Of a stretch of 64,000 nucleotides of DNA, positions 24,090-35,653 are shown in pieces. How positions within the stretch are numbered: position 1 is the first letter of the stretch; every line of letters starts with the position of its first letter. The notes beneath the pieces are model-generated. The model was not told the DNA's origin. It saw only the letters and a program-made list of their open reading frames with translations, and made no database searches. Position numbers and translations under genes: made by a program. The DNA comes from Chiridota heheva (lineage: Eukaryota > Echinodermata > Holothuroidea > Apodida > Chiridotidae): NCBI GenBank assembly GCA_020152595.1, contig JAIGNY010000690.1, forward strand, positions 893,501 to 957,500, written 5' to 3'.

Positions 24090-24839
24090 TAGTGCTGTTG
24101 ATTTGCGAGTAATTCACTAAACGTTTAATTGCAAAAATTTGTGAGTGTTTAGCGATTAATCGCAACCAAGCTTCACCCAAAACTCCGTAATAACAAAAAA
24201 AAATGTGGAACTGGTACAATTCACACATACAAACATACCGTGCAGAATCTCACCAAATGCAAATTTAATGTCTTACAATTACAGGCTGATAAAACTAGTT
24301 CCTGGGTTTGGATGACATTCAAACCAGCGTAGAAGTAAAATATTTAACAAGAAATGTTGCTGATTTCTGGCAGTCTGAAGTTCCATCTGCTGTCACAAAA
24401 TAATTTGTGTACATCGACCGTACCCCAGTACAGTATTGGTTAAGGCCTGTAAAATGGCACTTCCCCGCTGTAAATCAATTTTTACTTCTTAAAGTGCGGC
24501 AACGATTTTGAATTTAGCAAGTTGAATTTAGTTATGGCCGTGAACACACGGTGGAAAGATCTAAACGATCGATAATCAAGAAAATAAAGGAATTTGCTAA
24601 ATTTTAAATTCCTTTTTCATGCATTTTAATCATAGAGGGGGTGTGTTCAGTTTATAGCTCAAATCTTTTAGGTGATTTTTTTTTTTGAGTATTTAATATC
24701 TTTTTCAGTGGTGCTAATTGTTACTGTACACTAGGCTACCCATATAGTATTTTCGCGATTAATCGTTTAAAAGTTTTACTAAACGTTTTGAAGAGTTACG
24801 TGCGATTAAACTATTAATCGCTAATCAATGACAGCACTA
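24090..24839. mobile_element. hAT-like non-autonomous element (TAGTGCTGT ends)
   Basis: Left TAGTGCTGTTGATTTGCGAG and right TTAATCGCTAATCAATGACAGCACTA are inverted repeats, rich in GATTAATCGC. TAGxGCTGTCA...GATTAATCG ends are typical of a widespread hAT MITE group. It sits inside a repeat whose uninterrupted relative is at about 47630-47745 (AAAGTGACATGTATCGGATATATTGGCGAC). The 8-bp target duplication is not clear. Confidence 0.55.
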
Positions 24840-25985
24840 TATGTAGTGGATTTATTGGTGACGGTCAAGCAAATGACGAGAGTCCCTATTCAACATGCTG
24901 AAGTAAGTGTTCATTGAGAGCAATTTGAAAAGTCCAATCTTCCAGATTCTTGTTGCATATTTTCTGCATGTATCAGGTACTCCCTACCCTCTTGAGAATG
25001 ATCAACAACGAAAACCATCTCAAAATTCTCTTCAAATGGATAATTGTGAGCTATTCAAGTGAGCCGAGACGGATAATATCAGATTTACAGGTTGTTGTTA
25101 AAATGTTAGGTGGCTTGATAGGATGTTTTGTTTCAAATCTGGTCATCAAGCAATTTAAATTGTAATGAGATACTTATTTTTCACATTGTTCTGCTGTGTT
25201 GCCTAGCAACAACATCAATAGTATCTTTGTGATTATGATAGAAATGTGAAAAAGGTGATATTATAAAAATTATCATTTTTTGAAGAAGAAAAAAAAGGGG
25301 GGGGGGGGAGAGAAAAATTTTACATACAATGTAGGGGTCGAATTCTAAAATTTTCACCGCTGTTTCACGGAACAGTGCTTTCATAAAAAATATGGTTCCA
25401 GCTCAAATTTCTCTGTTCCAACATTTTCGTCAATAAAAAAAGTAAAATCCTTGTTTTAGATTGGACTTAATATACAACCATGTTTGTCATAAAATATACT
25501 TGTATAAAGAGAAACAAATAAATAATAGACGGCTGCTGGGGGGAAGGGAGGAGAGGGGGGTGTCAATTTGACCATACCACGTGCTTGAAAATATATTTTC
25601 CCACAAACAAAAACTTAAAAGGCAGTAGGGAGAAAAATAAATTCATGGGGATGTTTGAACAAACAAAAACAGTTTTTATGACTCCCGGAATTCCCAGTTG
25701 TAGTTACGAATCCTTATGTTGTTAGGATTGCGCAATACCCAGATCAGGATACCGGGAGTTACGTGACTACCAGAATCCTCATTAACATTATCGATTGCGC
25801 AGACAATTGCGGGAAAAGAAAGGTTTTTCATACTTACTAAAATATTTATTATAAGGGATTTTACTCATAGAACATGTTTTATGAGCAGAAAACAATATAT
25901 TTCAAGATGTTGATGCTATATGTTTGAAGAAAAAAAACCCACTGATATTTAAAAATAAGACTGTTACTGCTTAAAAAGCACTGTT
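24840..25985. other. Intronic, no clear feature
   Basis: Contains G-rich runs (25297-25310, 25538-25560) and a GAATTCCCAG/CCGGGAGTTACG segment near 25684-25765 of unknown nature. Confidence 0.3.
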
Positions 25986-25989
25986 CTCG

Positions 25990-26090
25990 AAACTGCATTA
26001 ATTTCAACCCCTGCATTAATTTCGACCCCTCCATTAATTTCGACCCCTCCATTAATTTCGACCCCTCCATTAATTTCGACCCCTGCAATG
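25990..26090. repeat. 18-bp minisatellite, 5-6 copies
   Basis: Tandem CCCCTCCATTAATTTCGA, the outer copies with CTGCATTAATTTC. Confidence 0.9.
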
Positions 26091-27000
26091 CAAAAACACA
26101 TTCAGAATCAACCAAAACTATCTGATGCTGTTTAACCAAAACAAACTAGAACTTTGTTTGTGACATGACAGAAAGTAAAAACCAGTAACAGCTTCAGTTT
26201 TGTAGGAAACCCCACCTTCTTTACTTTCTATCAAAAACCCACCCCCTCACTTTCTATAAACTGCTGACAATGCTATTATCGATAATGACACAGTTGTCAT
26301 GTTCAGCCCATTACAGCTTACTGGAACTGTGTTATATCACTTTACAACTTAAATCATTGGAGAATATTCATGTTTATGAGAAGGACAATAAAGATTCTTG
26401 GGTAATGCTACAGTACTAGTAGACTTCCTTATATTCAGAATGTGTTAAACCTATATACTGCTTTAGTTGGCAAACAAACTATTTTCTCTAAATACATACC
26501 CAGGGTTCATCACAAATTCTGCAGTTCAGTTTTGGAGGGAAATGATACAAGCAGGGAAGTGGCACTTTCCTGACACAACTCACGTTGAATATTGCTTTGG
26601 TGTAAGAGTTATAAGTTATGCTTTGATTATGCTAAGAAGTCAAGGGATCACTTGAGAGTGCAAACAGTATCACCAGAGTGCTCTGCTTGTTACAGACCAG
26701 ACCCAAGAGTTGCATATTCTTTGCTGTGCACATGGGCATAGGAGCTTAAATTTATTTAAGAGGGGGTGGGGGAAGGGAAAATGCCCAAAAATCTTGAATT
26801 TCCAGGTGCAAAATTGGCGAAAGGAAGCACCGATGAAATACTCCCTTTGCATAACAAATCTTGTTTGGTATTCTCTTTTAAACCTTTGCCTGAAAATAGT
26901 CCACACTATACAGAGGCCGCAAAGTTTGTAGAAAGTACTCACTGTTGTCTTGCAATCCTTCCCAAAAACATAAGATACTGAGCAGTTTTTTTCTTTTTGT
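26091..27000. other. Intronic, no feature seen
   Basis: Short open frames on both strands (26467-26655, 26670-27026 and others) have no family resemblance. Confidence 0.35.
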
Positions 27001-27002
27001 TG

Positions 27003-27240
27003 TTTCTCTACTTTGGTTTTTTTCACTCATGCACCTCCTCTCTCGATCCCAGCTTCTGACTTTTAGTTCTTTTCACTCATGCACCTCCTCTCTCGTTCCC
27101 AGCTTTTTGACTTTTAGTTCTTGTATTTCTCTCAATTTCTCCCTGTTTTTTTTCCTTCCTACCTCTAGAATGATCTAAACTCTCAGGCACAATTTGACCC
27201 TTGTCATGGTGCTGTTAAGCCCTCATCAAACAAACAAAAA
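27003..27240 (+). mobile_element. LINE 3' tail with (CAAA)n-like end
   Basis: Same terminus as 7560-7745: AGAATGATCTAAACTCTCAGG, CACAATTTGACCC, GGTGCTGTTAAGCCCTCATC, then AAACAAACAAAAATAAAAAC. An internal ~55-bp stretch (TTTTCACTCATGCACCTCC ... CTTTTAGTTC) is duplicated in tandem (27019-27120). 5'-truncated, as usual for LINE insertions. Confidence 0.6.
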
Positions 27241-27654
27241 TAAAAACAAATAAGTTTAAAGTTAAAGAGCTCTGCAAATGTATGGTGTGATGGAACATCC
27301 TTCTGAATAATGTTAGTACTATTTCCCTCTGAAATGTTCAATTTTCCCTGAACCTGGTTTAGGACGTTTTCAAGGTTTTCCAACCTTGAGATTAGAGCAT
27401 TGGCAGAAACCTTGTTCCTTGCAAAGCACAGTAGGTCAGCTAGGTATAACTCAATCCCTGTACATCACCATTATAGCCCCCCCCCCTCCCCGCAATTTAA
27501 AGTAGTTTGCACTAATTTTTGTTAATTTTGATTATTACCTCTCTGGCACTATATATTTGCTTGACATGTTGATGTTTTTCTACAACAAGATAAATCGAAC
27601 ATTGAATTCCTTTAACAATAGAACATGCTCTTAAGGTAAATACATACTCTGACC

Positions 27655-27870
27655 ATGAAGGTGCTAATCCCTGGTTTCCTTGTCATCAATGGATGAGAGC
27701 ATGAGCAATAACTCCCATGGATAGGATGCCAGTCCATCATAGATTATTTGTATAGCTGAGTGGTCTGGGACAAGTAGAGGAAAGTGTCTTGCTGAGGGAC
27801 ACTGCAGCGACGGATGTTGAATCCGGTATCTTCCACAATATCAGCATGGCTCCTTAACCACGGCACTGAT
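27655..27870 (-). mobile_element. tRNA-derived SINE fragment
   Basis: On the minus strand the head has a box-A-like GCCGTGGTTAAGGAGC and a box-B-like GGATTCAACATCC, spaced as in a tRNA-type pol III promoter, followed by GTGTCCCTCAGCAAGACACT, a motif common in animal SINE/repeat bodies. It abuts the foldback element starting at 27871. Family not assignable without a library. Confidence 0.5.
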
Positions 27871-29275
27871 ATCATATTCCGTTCAGGAGATAAAGATTTA
27901 TAAAGATTTCCCAATTGCATTTTAAAGTTTTTGTACAGTATGATGAATTCGTGTTTCATGGTGTGTCATAGAGACAATTCCATTGCAAATGTTTATGTAT
28001 TTCTTTGAGCTTTAATTGGTTGTTTCTGTATGATTAGAAACAATTTTCCAAAAGTTATTGCAGTAGGGTATATTTGGCAATGTATATAAATACCTAACTT
28101 TCATCAATTTAAGGCACCTCTATCTACTCTGCTGAGGCGAAAGCCATCCTCCTAGCCATAAACTTCATAGAACTCTCTTTCCCCCCCGTTTCGTCATCTT
28201 CTCTGATTCTAAATCCGTCCTCACTGGCATCCTCAACATGCTCTGGCCCAACCCTCTCATTCTACAAATCCTCATCAAACTCCACACTCTTTCCTTCTAA
28301 GAATAGAATATTATCTTTTTCTGTATTCCCAGCCATGTCGGCATCCCTGGCAATGAGAGAGCCGACAGAGCCACCAACAAAGCTCTGTCAAACCTCTCCT
28401 TTTCCTATTCCACACTCAGACCTCCGTCTCTCCATCTCCAACTACATAAAAAATAACCTGCCAAACTCCTGGAATCACGAAACCAGTAACAAACTCCACA
28501 CCATCAAACCCAAAGTCGGGACCAACACCCCTCCACACAGTCGCATCTGCAGGAAGGACATCGTTGTCATCCGCCTCTGCCACTCCTCTCTCACTCACTC
28601 TCATCTCTTATCCGGCTCCCTTACCCATCTCTGCCCCACTTGTAACACTGATCTCTCCATCAAGCATATCTGTGTAACCTGTCCCTTATACCAGAACTCC
28701 AAATCTCTTCTCTCCACACTATCCTCAATCTCGGACCTTTTCGAAAACAATTCTTCCTCAAACATCATCAAGTTTCTCCACAACAACAACCTCTCTCACC
28801 ACATTTAACTTTCCCTCCCCCCCCCTCCTTTCTACACCTAACCTTACCTACCTCCTGTTTTCTCTTTTTCTGTTTTTTTCCCTTTTTTCCCCTTAAAAAT
28901 CTTTCTTTCCTCACTATCCTAAATCTTACACCATTATTTATTAACACCCTCTTGGCACATTTAACTTTGACTGGTGGTGCTGTTAAACATCAACCAACCA
29001 AACCAACCAACCATCATCAATTCATTTTTCTAGCAGGTTTTACTACTAAAAAAAGATGATAGATTTTAATGAAATACATCAACTTTGTGGGGAAAATGTG
29101 TTGCTGTGATGTCATACTGAGCCTTTTCTTATATTGGCATTTTTGTAAACCTTAAAATTTAAATATCTCTTGGAAGGAATAACATATCAACATGATTTTA
29201 GTACTAAATTTTTTCTAAAAATGTTCTCTTATGAAAGATTATAAAATTACATGGGAATATTTCTTTAAAAAAACA
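27871..29275 (-). mobile_element. Foldback MITE family X, interrupted by a LINE
   Basis: Reverse-oriented copy of the family at 39619-41412: TGATATCATATTCCGTTCAGG at its left, TTTGGCAATGTATATAAATACCTAACTTTCATCAATTT up to 28110, then after the LINE TTTTTCTAGCAGGTTTTACTA and finally GGGAATATTTCTTTAA at 29275. The LINE splits it at the same sequence that is continuous (reverse complement) near 39864-39875. Confidence 0.8.
28111..29013 (+). mobile_element. 5'-truncated RNase H-bearing LINE with target duplication
   Basis: Non-LTR retrotransposon 3' end. Readable RNase H pieces are SIYSAEAKAILLAINFIE near 28120-28170, FSDSKSVLTGI near 28200-28235, and IPSHVGIPGNERADRATNKA near 28325-28380. These match the conserved RNase H motifs including the HVGIxGNExAD block. 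A C-terminal segment follows (28410-28808) with a Cys/His pattern CPTC-NTDLSIKH-ICVTCPLY, typical of the tail of I/R1/Nimb-like ORF2 proteins. The domain is broken by at least two frame changes (near 28185 and between 28385 and 28420), so it is inactive. The 3' end is (CCAA)n-like. Flanking TCATCAATT at 28101-28109 and 29014-29022 is a perfect 9-bp target-site duplication. Confidence 0.85.
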
Positions 29276-29351
29276 TTACCATTGTAATATTGTGAGTCCA
29301 CTATACTATACAAGCAAGAAGGCATGATCATAATGTTTGCTTGCATGCAGT

Positions 29352-29920
29352 CTATTGTGATTGGTTGTGGAAATATTTGAAAATATACTGACTATTTTGA
29401 GTGGTTGTGGAACCATTGGAAAGTATGCTATTTTGATTGGTTATGGAACCATTGGAAAGTATGCTGTTTTGATTGGTGGTGGAACCATTGGAAAGTATGC
29501 TGTTTTGATTGGTTATGGAACCATTGAAAAGTATGCTATTTTGATTGGTTATGGAACCATTGGAAAGTATGCTGACTATTTTGATTGGTTGTGGAACCAT
29601 TGAAAAGTATGCTATTTTGATTGGTTATGGAACCATTGAAAAGTATGCTATTTTGATTGGTTATGGAACCATTGGAAAGTATGCTGACTATTTTGATTGG
29701 TTGTGGAACCATTGAAAAGTATGCTATTTTGATTGGTTATGGAACCATTGGAAAGTATGCTGACTATTTTGATTGGTTATGGAACCATTGGAAAGTATGC
29801 TGACTATTTTGATTGGTTGTGGAACCATTGGAAAGTGTGCTGACTATTTTGATTGGTTGTGGAACCATTGGAAAGTATGCTATTTTGATTAGTTGTGGAA
29901 CCATTGGAAAGTATGCTCAC
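29352..29920. repeat. 36/40-bp minisatellite, about 15 copies, next to exon 3
   Basis: The unit is TATTTTGATTGGTTATGGAA plus CCATTGGAAAGTATGC, with 36-bp units and 40-bp units that carry an extra TGAC (GCTGACTATTTTG). It ends about 72 bp before exon 3. Open frames on both strands (GTIGKYAVLIGY-type peptide) arise because 36 is a multiple of 3. The 40-bp units break the frame. Confidence 0.95.
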
Positions 29921-29992
29921 CATTGATTTTCTGTTTATAATTGTTTCTTTTACTTTTTGGTCAATTTGAATCATCTTTGTTTATATGTACAG

Positions 29993-30149
29993 ATGGATAG
30001 AGGCTTGTATCAATGAGGAACTCCCTCCAACAACAGAACTTGAAGAGGGATTGAGAAATGGCGTCTATTTGGGGAAACTTGCACACTTTTTTGCCCCGGA
30101 CAAAGTCCCGCTTAAAAGGATCTTTGACAAAGACCAAGCAAAGTATCAG
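29993..30149 (+). CDS. IQGAP: IQGAP-family scaffold protein, exon 3 (start of CH domain)
   Basis: An acceptor (TATATGTACAG, AG at 29991-29992) and donor (TATCAG|GTGAGT at 30150) bound a 157-base exon, phase 2 in and phase 0 out. It encodes WIEACINEELPPTTELEEGL then RNGVYLGKLAHFFAPDKVPL and KRIFDKDQAKYQ. This matches the first ~50 residues of the IQGAP calponin-homology domain: the LPPTTELEEGLRNGVYLxKL block is nearly identical to human IQGAP1, and FFAPDKVPLKRIFDKDQAKYQ aligns with FFSPKVVSLKKIYDREQTRYK. The CH domain binds F-actin. The next exon should begin with the ATGLHFRHTDN-like part of the domain. I could not find it in the remaining 33.8 kb, so the following intron probably runs past the window edge. 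Confidence 0.97.
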
Positions 30150-30357
30150 GTGAGTGATGTTGGCTCGGTTACTTTTTGTAGAAAGCTTTGCTCTGCTGAA
30201 ATCATAAAGATATTTTGTAGTTCATGTGTGGTTGTTTCTCAAGAGAAGCAACATGCTGAAGAAGAGAAGCAACATGCTGAAGACAATGTCTAATAAGGGA
30301 TATTTCAGTTTTTGTGGCTTTGAAATATCTATTTATTTTGCTACTAGTTGGCCTCTA
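30150..30357. other. Start of the intron after exon 3
   Basis: Contains a two-copy 21-bp repeat (AAGAGAAGCAACATGCTGAAG, about 30241-30282). The open frame continuing past the donor to 30293 is intron read-through. Confidence 0.5.
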
Positions 30358-30752
30358 TAGGCCGTGACACACCAAACGCGACGCGGCGAGCGATTTTTTA
30401 AACAAAACTGAATAAAACAAAGGAAACTAAACATTTTGTCCTCTTGTTTTCAGAGAAGGATTGTCATCGCATGGCTATTCCGATGATAAATGAAAATTGA
30501 TTGAAAGGGCGTTTCTACGCCCATTAAAGCAAAATTCGCGCCGTGACAGAAAATCGCGCCCCCACTAAAGCGAATTTCTCAACAGTTTGAACAAAAAAGC
30601 ATTTCAAGCAAATTTTCCAATATCACCAGAAAGCCTCAATTATAAACTTCATCGTGTGTAAGCAAAATGTCAAAGCATCTTATAACATTTGTTTCCTGTA
30701 TGATTGTCTAAAAAAGCGCTCTCCGCGTTGCGTTCGGTGTGTTACAGCCTTA
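30358..30752. mobile_element. PIF/Harbinger-like MITE
   Basis: Left GGCCGTGACACACCAAACGC and right CGTTCGGTGTGTTACAGCC are inverted repeats, continuing as GACGCGG / CCGCGTTG. They are flanked by TA-rich triplets (ATA on the left, TTA on the right), consistent with a TWA target site. Interior is unusually CpG-rich (CGCGCC, AAAATCGCG). No transposase. Confidence 0.6.
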
Positions 30753-31551
30753 AGGCTACAAATAATTTTCATTGTATGTATTTATACAAATTTATTCTGT
30801 TGTTAAGATAACTAAACTTATAAAGATTTTTTTCTTCCATTGTCTGAATTTTAAATCTAGTAGCATTTGTGTTTCCCCAATTCATAAATATTGAAGTGTT
30901 TTCTTTGAGAGAGCAGTTCATATTTGAATATAAACAAGTTGTTCTGAAAATATAGACACCAAGACAAGTACTTGATTTAACTTTCAAAATATTTCAAAGT
31001 ACTTTTTAAATTGTGAAATCTTTAAAGTACTTATATTGTTTGAAGCATATCAGTATCAAGTATAAGTAGTGATTATCTTGGAATGTCAAGTGCAGTTGAG
31101 TACCAACTTCTTGAAAATTTAAACTTAATGCCAAGTATACATAAGTACCCACCCCCAGCATGTTTGCAGGCTTGTATTTACATGTAGACGTGTTTCATTG
31201 TGGAAAAGTAAGACAATTGTTGGGTATATTAGATGGAGGATATTCCCATGGTAATCTTTGAACATATATGTTAGGACTTTCTTGTAAAGGTAGTTGTAGG
31301 TAACTGCTGTGTGTTTGTGTGAAATCATCATTGTGCCGATTGAATTGATCATATTTTCAGAGAAATTAAACAATCTAATGCCCACTCTTGGTGATGAGGT
31401 GTTATATACATTAGAAAAACAATCAGAATACTGTAAATGAAAAATGTAAGTTATATTAAAGTAATGTAGATTAAATGGACAGTACATGTACAGTAGCAGA
31501 ATACTTTTTGTTGTTTTATCATATCTTTTAGCAGTGAGGTCTGGAGCAAAA
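30753..31551. other. Intronic, no feature seen
   Basis: AT-rich. The minus-strand 149-codon open frame (31125-31574) has no family resemblance and no coding-like composition. Confidence 0.35.
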
Positions 31552-31872
31552 CAGACCCCAAGCTTGATTTTCAAAGGGGCAGGGTGCTAGACTTGTTGAG
31601 GGGCACATTAATGCACACACGCGAAGTGGAGTTCAGGGGGCCCCTTAACGCTCAATCCCCTAGTGAAGAACTTCTGGGATTTTAGCTATAATCCTACACC
31701 TCAGAATGAAACTATTCTGGCGGATAAGGACAAGTCATTAGCCAAACAGGACAATTGCTTACTATGCTATCATTTTTTTCTCATGAGGGGCATGGCGAAC
31801 CTCGGGGGGCGAGGCAGACCAATGGAGGGGCGGGGTGTGCCGCCCCTGTGAAACAGCAAAGCTAGGGGTCTG
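31552..31872. mobile_element. CAGACCCC-ended MITE (family G), copy 1
   Basis: Ends CAGACCCCAAGCTTG and CAAAGCTAGGGGTCTG are inverted repeats. The body has AGGGTGCTAGACTTGTTGAGG, GGGCACATTAATG, AGCCAAACAGGACAATTGC, and a G-rich right part ending GTGAAACAGCAAAGCTAGG. Other copies: 36908-37321, 58808-59193 (reverse), 59731-60311 and a fragment at 62758-62895. CAG...CTG ends suggest hAT type. No convincing 8-bp target duplication here. Confidence 0.7.
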
Positions 31873-32243
31873 AGTGATATTGATGATCTTTTTTTGTATT
31901 TAGAACAAGGTATTACAAAATGAAAAATGTGAATCTCTATAAAACATTATTGCTGTCAAATTGTGGAAGGAGGGCTTATAGAACCCCCCCTCCTTTTGCT
32001 TGCTGCACACTGGTTTACAACCCCCCCCCCCTTCCTCCTGCTGCACACAGGTTTACAACTCTTGAAGTGATTCATGCTCTTGTTGTGATTTGTTTTTCAC
32101 TTACAGTATCTATTTTCCACTGTTTGGGTTGGGTTGTGTCTATGTTCTTGTTTTCCAGTTGTCTGGTGTTTATTCTAAGGGTATGATGAAGTATGGAATT
32201 TTGCTCAGTGTATTTTTACATTGTGTAAAACATACGCGGGGTA
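31873..32243. other. Intronic; duplicated GCTGCACAC-GGTTTACAAC segment
   Basis: A C-rich segment CTTGCTGCACACTGGTTTACAACCCCCCC is followed by a similar CTGCTGCACACAGGTTTACAAC (about 31998-32056). Otherwise nothing. Confidence 0.4.
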
Positions 32244-32300
32244 ATATGCCTTAGCCTTTACTCTACCATGTGGAGATATTATCGTCGTTTTTAAACCACC
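32244..32300. mobile_element. Fragment of the CCCTTACTCTACC MITE family
   Basis: CCTTTACTCTACCATGTGGAGATATTATCG resembles one module of the element at 10231-10583 folded back on itself. Confidence 0.3.
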
Positions 32301-33310
32301 TTTTCCTAAAAATAAAATCAGTATAGGAGTAATCTTGGTATTATTTTAAAGTACTCTGATATTTCTTTCCCAAAATGTAACTTTTTTATAGGGGAAATAT
32401 TACAGAATTTGGAGAAAAAGTAGCTTAAAAATGGGTAAAACTAAAAATTGACAAAAACTGTTTTTTGTTTTCTTTTAAATCTTACAGTAACTTTAAGATC
32501 ACATTTTTGCTTCAAAATCAGACATGCAATTCCTAAGACATGATATAATTGATTTCTGGTATAATTTTAATAATCCCTACAGCAAGTGCTAAGCCTAGAG
32601 ATAAAACTCCTCGTAATCAGGTTTCAAATAATGGCATTAACCCGGATTTTAGGGGGCATACAGTAGGTATGCTTGATACACACATAGGAATATGTTCCCA
32701 GTGTATATCTCAAACACAATATTGTCATTAAGACTCATCATAACTTTGCATTTGAATCAAGCCAGGTTAAAATCATTGTTTAATGTTGCAAAGTTATTCA
32801 ACATTCTGACAAACTTTCCCCAGTGTACAAACTTTTTCAATGGCAATTCTGTGTTGTAGTTGCATATGCTTATGATAGTTATGCCTGTATGGCTTAAATG
32901 AATGTGATTGGTCAAAAGTTAATAATTAATTTACATATCTAAAATCGGACAGAAGAACAATATGTAATTCATTTTTGACTGTGTAAGAGGGTAGCAATTT
33001 TGGTACAGTATCGCACGTCGTGATCTGTGTATATTGCACATGTTAAAATGCAAAATCAGCTGTAATTGGGAACTTGAATAGTTGTGTTTGGAAATAATTT
33101 TGTTTCTAAAATGGCATTTCAAACAGGAGACACTTGTTGGTTTTTCATGCTCAGTTGTACACAATTGTGAATGGGACAACTCTGTTTTCTACTGCTTGAA
33201 AATAAATTTAGGGGTAAAAGGGTGGTTCAAATCGGATGGCAGACGCAAAACGGAACTCACTTTTTAAGTAAAGGGATGCAATTTCAGTACATTAATGTAT
33301 GTTGTGACCT
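32301..33310. other. Intronic, no feature seen
   Basis: AT-rich. Small open frames only. Confidence 0.35.
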
Positions 33311-33315
33311 TGTAA

Positions 33316-33532
33316 CACAGTAGGGTAAACTGGGGTAAAAAGGCCCACTCTTTGAGTTAATGTACAATATCTCATTGCAGCTGTATGATACAAGGAAATC
33401 TATGTGGTTTTTAGCATTACATATATTTTCTATTATGACCATATAAAATTTTGGCACCATCATAATGAAATGCCCCCATATCAAAAATGGAGAAAAAAAA
33501 ATGTGTGGGCCTTTTTCTCCAGGTCCCATTTA
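33316..33532. mobile_element. Short palindromic MITE (GGGTAAACTGGGGTAAAAAGG)
   Basis: Left GGGGTAAAAAGGCCCACTC and right ATGTGTGGGCCTTTTTCTCC are inverted repeats enclosing ~170 bp. Confidence 0.5.
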
Positions 33533-35069
33533 TTCTTTTTAAAGATGGCTAAACCACAAGTTGGCCAAGTGGTATAATCATATTTTTCTTAAGTTTAGAT
33601 ACTGAATGCTATATCATATTTTAGAAACTACAACATTGAATAAACAACACTTAACAAAATGTACCACAAATGTATCTATGCTAATAGAATGTTAAAATCT
33701 TTAGAGGGAAACTTTTTGTCGAATGAAAGGTAAAACTGTTTTGTTTTGTTCAGTGAAATATTAAATGTGTTCTTGTTAGTTGATTATCAAAATTCTGCTA
33801 TCCAATAACCTATTTAATTCTGGCTTTAATTCACATTCAAAAAGGTAAATGAATAAGTTTTTTCAGTTGTGCAGTTATGTTGTTTTGATCATATCACATG
33901 GTCAATGCTGGTGATGGTCACTACACTCTGCTATATCATAAACATGTATACAAAAATGCAGTCACTACATTGAATTGATACTGTTATGATTCTGTTCCTC
34001 TGTTATTGAATGATTTTGGTCATAAAACAGCTTTTTATCACTGAACTTGAAAAGAGCAAAGATGCAAACAATAGATGTGATTTGAATGTTGTCTGAAAGA
34101 CTGCCAGTTTTGATAATAAACACAGATTGTAGCAATGTTTCAAGTTATGCCTGTTCTAGGTATCTGCATGCCGTACTGTGCAGTGCAGTTCCATACAATT
34201 TGGGTTAGACTTACTGTACATATAAACCAACCATGCTAATGAGCTCTGACTCTTAACCCTGCACATTTCTTTCTACCAGTAAATTAAGAGATGGTGATTG
34301 ACATAATTTAAATGCCCACATTTTGATTATGAAGTATGCTTATAGTTGTCAAAATCAGTTTAGACAAGAAAGTAAGTTTGGAAAACTGCCAATAAGTTGA
34401 GATCAAAAGTTATGTTACAGATTTTCTTGAAATTCCCCAAATACAATGAGATTGAGTAATTCTGTAGCAGCCGTGACTAACTTGCCTTGTCTCATGGGTC
34501 AAATTGGGTCAAATATGTATCTATTGATCTATTTGATGATTCAAGTATGTCTTTATATATGGATGTAAACTCTCTTAGACTATTCCTGCATGTTAATCAC
34601 ATTTCCTTTCTTTCAAAATAAAAAGGAAAAGTTAAATGAAGGCGGCTGTTTGTTTCTTGTAGTTTGAATGATGTGTTCACGCTGTGGTGTCATTTATGCC
34701 CTCATTAATTTTATACATTTCTTGACGTATAAAGAAAACATTTTGGTATGGTTCTACATTTCTGTGCTGTGATCCATCTACTGTAGGTAACGGGACCACT
34801 AAACCATAGAACATGACAATCTGTTAAATTTATATGAAAAGAAGCAAATAGTTGCCAATCTTGCATGACACTTGTAGAGTCTACTGGGTTGAGCTTTTAG
34901 GTTATCAAGTACTTTTGTCTAAGCAGGGTACTGCCTTGCTGTTTTTATCATTACAGTAGCAAAGGGTATTTGCCCGCAGTGCAACAAAGCAGTATAAACA
35001 AACAAGGATTAGTAAAGAAGTGTGAATTGAATCACAGTAGCTCCTTCCTAAGATTCCTTTTGAGCATGC
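33533..35069. other. Intronic, no feature seen
   Basis: About 1.5 kb of AT-rich sequence without recognisable exons or repeats. Confidence 0.4.
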
Positions 35070-35653
35070 TTAAAGGAATATTCCCATGTTTTTTTATTTT
35101 TCTTATTTGATAGAGAAAATTTGTAGAATCAAAATGGTGAAAAAACTATGTTAATATCTTATTCCGTTTAGAAGTTACAGAATTTTAAATTATTTTTGAG
35201 TTTGGACAAAAATGACTGATTGGCAACATCTGTGATGTCATAGAGACAATTTCAACAAAACGTCTTTTGTATTTTTTTAAAAGTTACTCAGATCTTTTTT
35301 TCTCATTGTAAATATGATGTACACCAAGAAAAACCCAAAAGTTTTCTTGTACATTATATATTCCACCTTATCTCTATAATGATCCAAAAATGCTGTTTGA
35401 TAATGTAAAAAAAAAATGTGATTAAATTTATAAGAAATAAATAAGAAACTGCTGGAATTGCCTTGATGACATCACCAAGCTGAAGGACTGTACTATACTG
35501 TACGAGGTGTTTTTAAGAATATTTTTCAACTCCTTGAATTCTTATAACTTCTAAAGGGAATAAGATATTAACATAGTTTTTTCACCACTTTGTTTTTATA
35601 AATTTTCTCTATCATATATGAAAAAATGAAAATCAATGGGAATATTCCTTTAA
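35070..35653. mobile_element. TTAA-flanked foldback MITE with ~120-bp arms
   Basis: TTAAAGGAATATTCCCATG at the left and ATGGGAATATTCCTTTAA at the right. The arms pair well beyond the termini (GATAGAGAAAATTT, TGGTGAAAAAACTATGTTAA, TATCTTATTCC on both arms in opposite sense). Inner parts contain TGTGATGTCATAGAG and GATGACATCACC. TTAA target and no coding capacity fit a piggyBac- or Kolobok-type MITE (inference). Confidence 0.75.

Noticed and set aside
28416-28789. Minus-strand frames over the LINE
   Set aside because: Shadows of the plus-strand RNase H/C-terminal region, which shows clear LINE motifs.
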